DNA of 44,639 bases from Candidatus Gastranaerophilales bacterium (GCA_944323945.1 CALUUL010000009.1:1-44639); one strand, 5' to 3'; counted from the stretch's first letter, positions 19,216 to 27,372 are shown. Numbers and translations are program-made. Notes: generated by a model from the letters alone, not told the origin.

Positions 19216-20769
19216 ATGCAAACTACCAAGAAAGATTTATTAGGAAAATTTGTATCAAATCTTCTAAGGAAGAAAAATCCGGATGAATTTTTAGAACAAT
19301 CTGCCGCGGGTGGTTTAAAAAAGACATTAAATGCATTTGATTTAATAATATTAGGAATAAGTGCCATAATAGGAGCAGGAATATTTGTAATGATAGGTTC
19401 TGCTGTTATAGGTACAACAGAAAGAGTTGGAGCTGGACCTGCATTAGTAATATCAATATTTTTAGTCGCCTTAGCTTGTATTTTCCCTGCATTATGTTAT
19501 GCAGAATTTGCATCAATGATACCTGTTTCAGGTAGTGCATACATATACACTTATGCAACAATGGGAGAATTTGCAGCTTGGATGATGGGTTGGGTTTTAA
19601 TGTTAGAATACGCAATTGGAACAATTGCGGTAGCAGCAAGTTGGTCTGGATATTTAATTAAATTTTTCGAAGGATTTCCTTTCTTACCTGATTTTATGAA
19701 GAACCCTCCGGTGTGGCTTGTTAATGATTATCAATCAGCTTTTGCAAGCGGGGAAAATATACCTCATATATTAGGTATTCCTATATGTATGAATTTACCT
19801 GCGATGATAATTATTACAATAATATCCGTCGTTTTATTAAAAGGTATAAAAGAGTCAGCTAATTTTGCGAAAATAATGGTACTTGTTAAAGTAGTAGTTA
19901 TAGCTTTATTTATTTGTGTAGGTGCCTTTTATGTTAAGCCGGAGAATTGGACTCCATTTTGCCCAACTGGATTAAAGGGTATTTTAATGGGTGCATTTGC
20001 TATGTTTTATGCTTATATTGGTTTTGATGCAATATCAACGGCAGCTGAAGAAACTAAAAATCCTCAAAAAAACTTACCGATAGGTTTAATTGGGTCATTA
20101 GTTGTTTGTTCTTTGATATACTGTTTTGTTACCTTTGTATTAACAGGTATGATTCCGATGAATCAAATCGATTTAAAGGCACCAATTGCAGCTGCAATGA
20201 GTTTTGTTGGCCAAGACTGGTTCGCAGGAGCTATTGCAATAGGTGCTTTAGCTGGTTTAACATCAGTATTATTGGTTCTTCAATTTGGTACCACAAGAAT
20301 ATTATTAGCTATGGCTCGTGATGGATTACTTCCTTCGGTAATGAAAAAGATTCATCCTAAATTTCAAACACCTTGGGTTATAACAATATTATCAACAATT
20401 TTAATGTTAATAGGTTCATTATTTATCAATATGCAGGTTGCTGCTGAACTTGCTATTTTTGGTACATTTACATCATTTGTGATTGTTTGTCTAGGTATTT
20501 TAATTTTAAGAAAAACAGAACCAAACCGCGAAAGACCGTTTAAGGTTCCTTGTTGTCCTTGGTTTCCTATAATTGGTGCAATATTTTGTTCAGGGTTAAT
20601 GTTTGTTGCATTAAGAGAAGTTAAAACTTCTGCATTCTTATTCCCATTATGGCTTTTGATAGGTATAGTAATCTATTTTATTTATGGTTATCAAAACAGT
20701 AAAAAATGCGTTAATCTAAAGGTACAAACCGTATCACAAATTGAAGAAAAGAAAATCATTTCAAAATAA
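19216..20769 (+). CDS. APC-superfamily amino-acid permease (CAT-like)
   Basis: This 517-aa integral membrane protein has at least 12 hydrophobic segments. The first holds the unwound substrate motif GISAIIGAGIFV of APC transporters. FYAYIGFDAISTAAEETKNP, typical of the cationic/general amino-acid transporter branch, lies in the middle. An N-terminal cytoplasmic tail of about 35 residues precedes the first helix. AAAGGA lies upstream of ATG 19216. It is 68 bp from glyQ with no terminator between, so readthrough is possible. Substrate not determinable. A strong terminator follows. Confidence 0.9.
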   Translation: MQTTKKDLLGKFVSNLLRKKNPDEFLEQSAAGGLKKTLNAFDLIILGISAIIGAGIFVMIGSAVIGTTERVGAGPALVISIFLVALACIFPALCYAEFASMIPVSGSAYIYTYATMGEFAAWMMGWVLMLEYAIGTIAVAASWSGYLIKFFEGFPFLPDFMKNPPVWLVNDYQSAFASGENIPHILGIPICMNLPAMIIITIISVVLLKGIKESANFAKIMVLVKVVVIALFICVGAFYVKPENWTPFCPTGLKGILMGAFAMFYAYIGFDAISTAAEETKNPQKNLPIGLIGSLVVCSLIYCFVTFVLTGMIPMNQIDLKAPIAAAMSFVGQDWFAGAIAIGALAGLTSVLLVLQFGTTRILLAMARDGLLPSVMKKIHPKFQTPWVITILSTILMLIGSLFINMQVAAELAIFGTFTSFVIVCLGILILRKTEPNRERPFKVPCCPWFPIIGAIFCSGLMFVALREVKTSAFLFPLWLLIGIVIYFIYGYQNSKKCVNLKVQTVSQIEEKKIISK

Positions 20770-20770
20770 A

Positions 20771-20813
20771 AACTAAAACTCTCAACTATAAAAGCTGAGA
20801 GTTTTAGTTTTTT
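20771..20813 (+). terminator. terminator of the permease gene
   Basis: The 14-bp arms AACTAAAACTCTCA (20771-20784) and TGAGAGTTTTAGTT (20796-20809) enclose an 11-nt loop, then a T run. It lies between convergent permease and nadE and may serve both. Confidence 0.88.
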
Positions 20814-20834
20814 AATAAATTATTTTTATATTAT

Positions 20835-22607
20835 CTAATATACTTTTGAGATTATTGGCTGACGATATTCAACCGAGTTTATTGAATGCATATCGATAAC
20901 AACAGATGGTGGAATTATATGCCATTTGAACACAGCACAATGCTGTTTCCAAAAGAATTTATTAAGCCATTCTTCCTTCTGTTCTTTAGAAACTTGATTA
21001 TTTTTTTCATAAAAGAAATTATGATTAATAAAATTATTATAGCCATACCCATAATTTTCAACATACCAAATAATTTCGTCTAAGAATGGATAAGGCATAT
21101 TATCTTCTTCCGCACAAACAGTCTTTCCTGTTTTCGGATTAATTTTTAATTCAGCACCTGGTGGTTTTTCTAATATTGTTTGAGGTATTGCATTTCTTTC
21201 TGTTCTATTTTTATTCAAGAAATCACCCAATGCAAACAATTTTGTTTTTGTTACATCTGCAATTGGGGCAAATCCGCCGGACATATCACCATTTACAGTT
21301 GCATAACCAATATAGGCTTCTGATTTATCACTTGTTGCAATAGGGAGCATATTTTTATGTTCGTTTGCTATACTCCATAACAAAGTTGCTCTTGTTCTTG
21401 CTTGAAGATTTTCAATTGTTGTAGATTTTTCATACTTATCAGTATTTATGTTATCAAAAGCATAATTAAGCATATTCTTTGTAGCGTCGATACTTTCTGC
21501 CAAAGGAATCTCTATAAAATTAATACCAAGGTTTTCTGCAAGAATTTTAGCATCATTTTTACTTGCTTGAGATGTAATTCTGCTAGGCATAGAAATTCCG
21601 AATACGTTTTCTTTTCCTAAAGCATCGACAAGAAGCACACAACTGATAGTTGAATCAAGGCCGCCCGATAAACCCAAGACAGCTTTTTTAAAACCATTCT
21701 TTTTGAAATATTCTTTAATTCCAAATACTATACTTTTATATGTTCTGTCTAAGTCATCTGTATAGTCCAAATCAAACTTGTTTTGTTTGATTTCTTTATC
21801 CATACCGATAGGAAGGTTATTAATTTTACCCGTTAAATCATCTGTTATAATAAAATCTTCTTCAAATGATTTTGCTCTAAGTGTTAGGTCACCATTTTTA
21901 TTATATATTCTTGATGTTCCGTCAAAGCTTAGATTATCAGCATAACCTGCTTTATTAACATAAATATAATTAACCTGATATTTCTTTGCAATTGATGAAA
22001 AAAGAGAATTTTTCATAAATTCTTTGCCCGTTCTAGATGGAGAACAAGAACAATTAATTAAAGTTGTCGGGTGTTTTTTCATAAGTTCAGCAACAGGATC
22101 AACATTATAAATACATTCATCTTTAAAGAAAGATTTATCATTAAAGCTATCTTCACAAATTAAAATTCCGTATTTCTCACCATTTATTTCAAGTAATTCA
22201 GGAACTTCTTTTGATGGTTCAAAATATCTGTAATCGTTAAATTCTCCATAGTTAGGAAGTAATCTTTTCCTTACAATATTTATTACCTTGCCGTTTTGAA
22301 CTACGGCAACAGAATTATAAAAAGGTTTTTTATCAGCGACATTTGTTGGTTCTGCGAACCCTATAAGGGCAGTAATATTTTGTGTATTTGATGCTATTTT
22401 TTCTAAAGCGGCTAATTGTTGTTCAATAACAGCTTTATGTCTCATGATAATATCCCCGAAAGGATATCCAACAAGAACGAGTTCAGGAAATATAATCAAA
22501 TCTGCCTTATTTTCTTTTGCTTTATTGATGCAGTTAATAATTTTTTCTGCATTATATCTAATATTTCCTGCTATTGTATCTATTTGAGCTAAAACTATTC
22601 TATTCAT
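20835..22607 (-). CDS. nadE: glutamine-dependent NAD+ synthetase
   Basis: Makes NAD from deamido-NAD, ATP and glutamine. The 590-aa protein has an N-terminal nitrilase-type amidase domain with triad Glu42 (FPELVLVG), Lys114 (RKRLLPNYGEF) and Cys151 (ILICEDSF). Its C-terminal NAD synthase domain has the ATP-pyrophosphatase loop SGGLDS near residue 315. This two-domain form uses glutamine rather than free ammonia. The ATG has no Shine-Dalgarno. A good promoter (TTGACT-N16-GATAAT) ends 6 nt before it, so the mRNA is probably leaderless. It is convergent with the permease gene. Confidence 0.95.
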   Translation of the reverse strand: MNRIVLAQIDTIAGNIRYNAEKIINCINKAKENKADLIIFPELVLVGYPFGDIIMRHKAVIEQQLAALEKIASNTQNITALIGFAEPTNVADKKPFYNSVAVVQNGKVINIVRKRLLPNYGEFNDYRYFEPSKEVPELLEINGEKYGILICEDSFNDKSFFKDECIYNVDPVAELMKKHPTTLINCSCSPSRTGKEFMKNSLFSSIAKKYQVNYIYVNKAGYADNLSFDGTSRIYNKNGDLTLRAKSFEEDFIITDDLTGKINNLPIGMDKEIKQNKFDLDYTDDLDRTYKSIVFGIKEYFKKNGFKKAVLGLSGGLDSTISCVLLVDALGKENVFGISMPSRITSQASKNDAKILAENLGINFIEIPLAESIDATKNMLNYAFDNINTDKYEKSTTIENLQARTRATLLWSIANEHKNMLPIATSDKSEAYIGYATVNGDMSGGFAPIADVTKTKLFALGDFLNKNRTERNAIPQTILEKPPGAELKINPKTGKTVCAEEDNMPYPFLDEIIWYVENYGYGYNNFINHNFFYEKNNQVSKEQKEEWLNKFFWKQHCAVFKWHIIPPSVVIDMHSINSVEYRQPIISKVY

Positions 22608-22613
22608 AATTTA

Positions 22614-22641
22614 ATTATCTGCAATCAAAAAAAATAGTCAA
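22614..22641 (-). promoter_or_regulatory. nadE promoter placed for a leaderless mRNA
   Basis: On the minus strand TTGACT (22636-22641), a 16-bp spacer and GATAAT (22614-22619) are followed by TAAATT and the ATG at 22607. Each hexamer matches 5 of 6 consensus bases. Confidence 0.6.
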
Positions 22642-22660
22642 AAAAAATAAAATTTGCATT

Positions 22661-22763
22661 TTTTGTTAAAATGGTCGTTTTAAGCAAAAAAACATCATTT
22701 ATAATGGAATGTGCACTAAAAAAATGACATTTTTGTTAAATTTTTTATGCACATTTTGTTAAA
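22661..22763. repeat. TTTTGTTAAA motif repeated between nadE and glnA
   Basis: TTTTGTTAAA occurs at 22661-22670, 22731-22740 and 22754-22763, the last two 23 bp apart. A near-inverted copy, CGTTTTAAGCAAAAA, is at 22676-22690. The segment 22709-22723 and 22741-22754 also forms a dyad (ATGTGCA facing TGCACAT with A/T extensions). The sites lie upstream of the glnA promoter and may bind a regulator of glnA, nadE or both. Confidence 0.45.
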
Positions 22764-22777
22764 ACGCAATTTTTTAC

Positions 22778-22805
22778 TTGTAATTTTCCATAGGCGTATT
22801 ATAAT
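22778..22805 (+). promoter_or_regulatory. glnA promoter
   Basis: TTGTAA (22778-22783), 16-bp spacer and a perfect TATAAT (22800-22805), giving a leader of about 35 nt with GGAAGG before the start codon. Confidence 0.6.
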
Positions 22806-22846
22806 AAAAACATTAAAAGTTTTTGAAAAAGGAAGGTAAAATTTTT

Positions 22847-24196
22847 ATGGCAGGAAGAAAACAGTACACAGCTGACGAAATCAGGCAAATTGTAAAAGAT
22901 AAAAAGGTTGAATTTATCAAGTTGCAATTCTGCGATATTAACGGACAAGTAAAAAACATGTCTTTGCCAAGTTCGCAGCTGGATAAAATATTAAATAACG
23001 AATGTATGCTTGACGGATCATCAATAAAAGGATTTAGAAATATTGAAACTTCAGATATGTACTTTTATCCTGATTTAGCAACATTTACATTACTGCCATT
23101 TAGAGAAGATAAAGCAACCGGAACAAATGTAGCAAGATTAATTTGTGATATTCATAATCCTGATGGAACACCATTTGAAGGCTGTCCTCGTTCAAATTTA
23201 AAAAGAGTTTTAAAACGTGCAAAAGAAATGGGTTATGAAATGAATGTAGGCCCTGAAGCGGAGTTCTTCTTATTCAAGAAAGATGAAAACGGATTTCCTA
23301 CTACAAATACTCACGATAGAGCAGGTTATTATGACACAGCACCAGATGACATGGGTGAAAACATAAGAAAAGAAATTGTTAGAACAATAACTGCAATGGG
23401 GTTTGAAGTTGAAGCAAGCCACCACGAAGTATCAGAAGGTCAGCATGAAATTGACTTTAAATATGAAGATGCGCTAACAAGTGCAGATAATATAATTACA
23501 TTCAGATACGCAGTAAAAGCAGTTGCAAATAAAATGGGCGTACATGCTACATTTATGCCAAAACCAATATATGGAATAAACGGCTCCGGTATGCATTGTA
23601 ACTTATCATTATTTAAAAACGGTAAAAATACATTCTATGATCCAAAAAGAGCACATCAATTATCAGAAACAGCATTATATGCTATTGGCGGCTTATTAGA
23701 TCATGTAAAAAACTTTACAGCAGTAACAAATCCGACTGTAAACAGTTATAAAAGAATAGTTCCCGGGTTTGAAGCTCCTGTATATTTGGCATGGTCATTA
23801 GCAAACCGTTCTGCGTTAATAAGAGTTCCTGCAAAAAGAGGGAATGCAACAAGAGTTGAATTAAGATCACCAGACCCTTCTTGCAACCCATATTTAGCTT
23901 TAGCAGTAATATTAGAAGCTATTTTAGATGGTGTAGAAAAGAAAACAAAACCACCATTAGATATTGATAAAAATATCTTCAAAATGGATGACAAAGAACG
24001 TAAACGTGCAAAAATAGAAACTCTTCCGGGAAGCTTGTATGAAGCATTAATGTTGATGAAAAAGAGTGCAATTGTAAAATCGGCATTAGGAGAGCATATA
24101 TTTAAAGAGTTCATGCAATCTAAATTAAAAGAGTGGGATGGATACAGAACCACCGTTACAAAATACGAACTTGATATGTACTTGGAAAGATACTAA
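22847..24196 (+). CDS. glnA: glutamine synthetase type I
   Basis: Condenses glutamate and ammonia to glutamine with ATP. The 449-aa protein shows the GSI blocks DINGQVKNMSLP, MLDGSSIKGF, GPEAEFFLF, HHEVSEGQHEIDF, NGSGMHCNLS and NPTVNSYKR. Where the beta class carries an adenylylation Tyr, this protein reads DKNIFKMD with Phe. Together with the short length this suggests the GSI-alpha class without adenylylation control. The start is ATG 22847, with GGAAGG at 22831-22836. Monocistronic, with repeated operator-like motifs upstream. Confidence 0.96.
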   Translation: MAGRKQYTADEIRQIVKDKKVEFIKLQFCDINGQVKNMSLPSSQLDKILNNECMLDGSSIKGFRNIETSDMYFYPDLATFTLLPFREDKATGTNVARLICDIHNPDGTPFEGCPRSNLKRVLKRAKEMGYEMNVGPEAEFFLFKKDENGFPTTNTHDRAGYYDTAPDDMGENIRKEIVRTITAMGFEVEASHHEVSEGQHEIDFKYEDALTSADNIITFRYAVKAVANKMGVHATFMPKPIYGINGSGMHCNLSLFKNGKNTFYDPKRAHQLSETALYAIGGLLDHVKNFTAVTNPTVNSYKRIVPGFEAPVYLAWSLANRSALIRVPAKRGNATRVELRSPDPSCNPYLALAVILEAILDGVEKKTKPPLDIDKNIFKMDDKERKRAKIETLPGSLYEALMLMKKSAIVKSALGEHIFKEFMQSKLKEWDGYRTTVTKYELDMYLERY

Positions 24197-24216
24197 TTCT
24201 TCAAATAAGGAAAGGA

Positions 24217-24248
24217 AAAGAAGCCATAAAATATGGCTTCTTTTTTTT
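24217..24248 (+). terminator. intrinsic terminator of glnA
   Basis: GAAGCCATA (24220-24228) pairs with TATGGCTTC (24232-24240), extended by flanking A and T, then eight T residues. Confidence 0.92.
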
Positions 24249-24303
24249 AAAAAAGAAAACAGTTGAAAAAAAGGTTTGTTTATATTAAAGTTTAATTACA
24301 GAT

Positions 24304-24380
24304 GGCGGGCATCGCCAAGCGGTTAAGGCCTCGGATTGTGGTTCCGATATACGTGGGTTCGAATCCCACTGTCCGCCCCA
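24304..24380 (+). tRNA. tRNA-His (GTG), with encoded G-1 and CCA
   Basis: A full cloverleaf can be drawn. G-1 pairs with C73. The acceptor is GCGGGCA with TGTCCGC, the D-stem GCC with GGC, and the anticodon stem TCGGA with TCCGA around TTGTGGT (anticodon GTG). The T-arm is GTGGG-TTCGAAT-CCCAC. CCA is encoded. The extra 5' G is the identity mark of tRNA-His. A hairpin terminator follows at once. The 3' part from AATCCC onward is duplicated 187 bp downstream. Confidence 0.97.
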
Positions 24381-24422
24381 TTTTAAGAGAAGGTTCACAT
24401 TTGTGAACCTTTTTTGTTGTTT
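24362..24422. repeat. 61-bp direct repeat, left copy (tRNA-His 3' end plus terminator)
   Basis: Runs from the T-loop/T-stem junction of tRNA-His through CCA and the terminator. It matches 24549-24609 at 59 of 61 positions. Confidence 0.9.
24390..24416 (+). terminator. terminator of tRNA-His
   Basis: Arms AAGGTTCACA (24390-24399) and TGTGAACCTT (24402-24411) followed by T residues. An identical hairpin recurs at 24577-24602 as part of the duplicated segment. Confidence 0.9.
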
Positions 24423-24427
24423 GAATT

Positions 24428-24548
24428 TGGGATGAGAACCCACACAAAACGGAGTTTTGTAAAAGGTTCGAGCGCGAGTGAGCAGAGGCTGAAAAACGGA
24501 AATGAAGAATTTTCGTTTTGAACGCCGTTTATCACGAACGAGCAAGAC
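24428..24548. mobile_element. tRNA-associated palindromic element, copy A (no cargo)
   Basis: A 121-bp unit lies between the two copies of the tRNA-His 3' end. In order it has four parts. (1) TGGGATGAGAACCCA, an inverted T-arm-like hairpin. (2) The hairpin ACAAAAC-GGA-GTTTTGT. (3) A 31-bp stretch (24464-24494) identical to copy B. (4) Nested stems: outer AAACGG with CCGTTT, inner GGAAAT-GAAGA-ATTTTC. It ends in CGAACGAGCAAGA directly before the repeated AATCCCAC. It contains no ORF that looks real. Copy B beside tRNA-Ser shares every part. It is non-autonomous as seen here and no integrase is nearby. Confidence 0.7.
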
Positions 24549-24609
24549 AATCCCACTGTCCGCCCCATATTAAGAGAAGGTTCACATTTGTGAACCTTTT
24601 TTATTGTTT
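24549..24609. repeat. 61-bp direct repeat, right copy (tRNA-His 3' end plus terminator)
   Basis: Second copy of the tRNA 3' segment with CCA and terminator, 187 bp after the first. The two mismatches are T/A at 24569 and G/A at 24603. The similarity continues weakly, with GATGAGAAACCACA at 24617-24630 matching GATGAGAACCCACA at 24431-24444. Confidence 0.9.
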
Positions 24610-24982
24610 ATGGATAGATGAGAAACCACATTATATCTATTTTTTATTTTAAATTTGCAGCTATATATGTTGTCCGAGAAAAATTCACGATAAGCTGAAA
24701 GTGTGAGTGAATTTTTTTGAGTGGCGTTTTCAAAAGGTGAGTACTTTGTTAGCAAGGATGACTCGGTAACAAAGTACGATGCTAGATTATGTAGTTTCGT
24801 AATTTTGTTTATTGAAACGGTATCAAAGCTTTATCTGTTTGAGGATGAAGTCCGAGTTATAAAGCTTTTGGTTTGAAATTAACAAAATAGAAACGGAATA
24901 TCAAGCTGCTAACCTTTTGGTACTTTTCTGTAATGAGAAAAGTACAATTATTGATAAATCAATTTATTTTTATATTTTATTA
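24610..24982. other. gene-free, hairpin-rich spacer
   Basis: No convincing gene. It holds a weak relic of a further element copy at its start (24617-24630). Four dyads follow: AAAAATTCAC with GTGAATTTTT around 24679-24717; GTACTTTGTTA (24741-24751) with TAACAAAGTAC (24767-24777); CAAAGCTTTAT (24824-24834) with ATAAAGCTTT (24859-24868); and GTACTTTTCT (24920-24929) with AGAAAAGTAC (24936-24945). A start-less open stretch spans about 24738-24874 and may be a gene relic. Confidence 0.6.
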
Positions 24983-25864
24983 TTAAATTATATCTTTTAG
25001 TTTCTGACAGTTTTTATAAAGTTTGTTTTGATAATTTTGAACTTCTCTATATGAAATACAATAATCTTCTGAAATTTTTTCCGGGGTTAATTCCTGTATA
25101 AATGATTGATAATTTTCTTGTGTTAATTCAATATAATTTGGCGAACCATTTGTAAATATAGAGTAATAATCATCAAACTTAAAATCGACATTAAAATCAA
25201 AACCATGATTAGATAATTTTATTCTTTTATTTGGAATATTTAAACTATCAGCTGCAACTAAACCATGTAAACTTGATGAAATAACTGTCTCGCATTCAGC
25301 TATTTTTTCTAAGGTTTCAAGTGGCGGCATTCTTAAATCGATTAATGTAGAATCTTTGATTTATTCTAATAATAATTTTATTATTGGATTGCTATAATCA
25401 TATTTATGAGGAATAATGCCAAGTTTATAGCACTTAGGAACTTTTTTCTCTAATAAATACGGAAATAAAAGTCCTAAATCACCATATGAAACATCTTTAT
25501 ATTCCTTTTTATTTATTTTTTCCAAGGTTTTATGTGAAAGCTTACCTCTTAAAATAACAGGATATACATTTCTATAGGTTCTATATAAAAAATTTGATTT
25601 TTCAATGTCACAATTAAACCCTGTGCTCATAGTTACAATTGGTTTTGGATTAAATTTTAAAAAATACGGGAATTTCTTATATTTAATAATATTTTTCAAT
25701 GTTAACATCTGCATAAGCGAACCAATTGCAACAACATTACTATTTGTCGGATATCCTCTTTTTACTTTTATATTTAAAACACGTTCAAAAAGAATAGGGT
25801 TAATTGAATCTCCAAAATTAATCCCACGTGTACCTACATAGTATAAAGTTAAACTCTTTTTCAT
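24983..25864 (-). pseudogene. polysaccharide pyruvyl transferase-like gene with one in-frame stop
   Basis: Two open segments (25864-25361 and the rest to 24983) lie in the same frame, 294 codons in total, and are separated only by a TAA at 25363-25361. The N-terminal part has YYVGTRGINFGDSINP and VVAIGSLMQM, and the C-terminal part has ETVISSSLHGLVAADSLNIP. This is the layout of the polysaccharide pyruvyl transferase/GT-like family, which adds pyruvate ketals to surface polysaccharides. A single nonsense mutation, a sequencing error or stop readthrough would all fit. An isolated family member beside a tRNA-linked element suggests an accessory origin. Confidence 0.75.
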
Positions 25865-25882
25865 AATTTATCCTTATACGAC

Positions 25883-25948
25883 GTAAAACATATAATAAAA
25901 CTTTATAAATATACATATTACTATCAGGATTATAAGTAAAACGTATAA
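25883..25948. promoter_or_regulatory. repeated GTAAAACRTATAA motif upstream of the XRE regulator
   Basis: GTAAAACATATAA (25883-25895) and GTAAAACGTATAA (25936-25948) lie in the divergent region between the pyruvyl transferase relic and the XRE gene. A TTATACG at 25874 is an inverted partial copy. Possible operator of the adjacent regulator. Confidence 0.35.
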
Positions 25949-26026
25949 AAAGTCAACAATATGAAATGTAAGACTACATTCTTTGTTATTTCGTTATTCG
26001 ATAATATATCTTTAGGAGAAAAAGTT

Positions 26027-26347
26027 ATGGCATCGGGTAATAAATTATTTGGTAAAAGAATAAGAGAGCTTAGAGAGAAAAATAATTTAACACAAGAAAA
26101 ACTTGCTGAAATATTAGATTTAGATTACCAAACAATCAGCAGAATAGAAACAGGCTATTATTTTACCAGTTATGATAACTTAGAAAAATTTGCGAAAGCC
26201 TTTAATGTTGAAATAAAAGACCTATTCTCAACAAAACATTTAGTAGAAGAACTTGATGTTGAAAAAGAGGTAATAAAAATGCTAAAGAAAGCAACAAAAG
26301 AAGAAAAGAAACTTATTTATAAAATTGTTTCTTCCATTGTAAACTAA
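26027..26347 (+). CDS. XRE-family helix-turn-helix regulator
   Basis: A 106-aa DNA-binding protein. The HTH lies at about residues 8-62 (GKRIRELREKNNLTQEKLAEILDLD split over two helices, then YQTISRIETGYYF), the Cro/CI fold. The C-terminal 40 residues are a charged helix, perhaps for dimerisation. The start is ATG 26027, with TAGGAGAA upstream. The in-frame ATG at 25961 lacks a ribosome site. It stands alone between the broken pyruvyl transferase and the permease. Small XRE proteins like this often control mobile or defence genes, but no such gene is adjacent. Confidence 0.85.
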   Translation: MASGNKLFGKRIRELREKNNLTQEKLAEILDLDYQTISRIETGYYFTSYDNLEKFAKAFNVEIKDLFSTKHLVEELDVEKEVIKMLKKATKEEKKLIYKIVSSIVN

Positions 26348-26369
26348 TAATAAATTCTCATATACTAAT

Positions 26370-27341
26370 TTAAATAACCAAATTATATAAATATCCAACA
26401 AGAGTAAATGTAATAAACATGAAAATTACATATCTTATAATTAGTTCTTTTTTCATTACTCTTGATAAAATAATCATTTCAGGCAGAGAAAGCCCAACAA
26501 CAGCCATCATAAATACAAGTACAGTACCAATAGCAGCTCCCTTTTGTATTAAAACTTGTGCAATAGGAATAATTGTAGTTGCATCAGAATATAATGGAAT
26601 TCCGGATGCAACAGCAATAGGAACTGCAAACAAATTATTATTTCCCAAATATTTTATAAAAAATTCTTGAGGAACATATCCATGCAAAAATGCTCCGACT
26701 CCTACACCTAAAAGTACATACAGCCAGATTCTTTTCATCAAATCTTTTGCATATAATAAAGCTTCTTTAGTTCTTGATATAATACTTAACTCTGCTTTTT
26801 TATTAGAGCAAGAACAACTACAACTAGTTGTATTATCTGCAATCTTTTTCAAATAATCTTGTAAATATTTTTCAAACCCTAATTTTTCCATTAAGATACC
26901 GCCAATTACACCGACTAAAATACCTGTAAAAATGTAAATTAAAGTTATTTTTATACCTAAAATCCCGGCTAAAATAAGCATCGCAATCTCATTTATCATA
27001 GGTGAAGTTATTAAAAAACTCATGGCAACTCCAAAAGGAATTTTTGCCTCCATAAAACCTATAAACAATGGAATTGATGAACAAGAACAAAATGGTGTTA
27101 TTGCACCAAAACAAGCCGCTAAAAGATGTGCGATAAATTTTGGTTGTTTTTCTATATAAGCTTTAAATTTGTTATTATCAATATAACTTCTTAAAAATGT
27201 AATTATTAAAATAATTGAAAACAACAAAAATAATATTTTTATTACATCATAAACAAAAAAATGTAATGCTGAACCTAAACTTGTTTCAGGTGTAAAACCT
27301 AATATTTTATATACAAATAAATCTGCTAATTTTATAAACAT
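26370..27341 (-). CDS. permease of the ArsP/DUF318 family
   Basis: This 323-aa membrane protein has about eight hydrophobic segments. The family signature is FGAITPFCSCSSIPLF, then ITSPMINEIAM. A Cys-rich cytosolic stretch (SCSCSC) near the middle could bind metal or arsenic. The start is ATG 27341, with AAGGG upstream. The longer frame from 27398 would overlap the regulatory region. It is divergent from an arsR-type regulator, so efflux of an arsenical or metal ion under ArsR control is likely. The exact substrate is not shown. Confidence 0.85.
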   Translation of the reverse strand: MFIKLADLFVYKILGFTPETSLGSALHFFVYDVIKILFLLFSIILIITFLRSYIDNNKFKAYIEKQPKFIAHLLAACFGAITPFCSCSSIPLFIGFMEAKIPFGVAMSFLITSPMINEIAMLILAGILGIKITLIYIFTGILVGVIGGILMEKLGFEKYLQDYLKKIADNTTSCSCSCSNKKAELSIISRTKEALLYAKDLMKRIWLYVLLGVGVGAFLHGYVPQEFFIKYLGNNNLFAVPIAVASGIPLYSDATTIIPIAQVLIQKGAAIGTVLVFMMAVVGLSLPEMIILSRVMKKELIIRYVIFMFITFTLVGYLYNLVI

Positions 27342-27372
27342 ATAATCCCTTCTTATTATATTCCAAAAGTGG

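Noticed and set aside
22778..22805. NtcA site at the glnA promoter
   Set aside because: A GTA is present but there is no TAC at the required 8-bp spacing.
24285..24545. Minus-strand frame of 86 codons across tRNA-His and the element
   Set aside because: It is the antisense translation of a tRNA gene (the familiar WDSNPRISEPQSEALT-type peptide) and has no independent coding signal.
24428..24548. Integron attC site or gene-cassette array
   Set aside because: Foldable, and cassette-like at tRNA-Ser, but the attC core RYYYAAC/GTTRRRY pair is not convincingly present, no integron integrase is seen and the tRNA linkage is foreign to integrons.
24304..24609. Group I intron or split tRNA gene
   Set aside because: tRNA-His is complete and uninterrupted. 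The extra 3' segment follows its own terminator and lacks a 5' half.
24640..24950. CRISPR array or IS terminal repeats
   Set aside because: The hairpins differ from each other, are not regularly spaced, and there is no transposase or target duplication.
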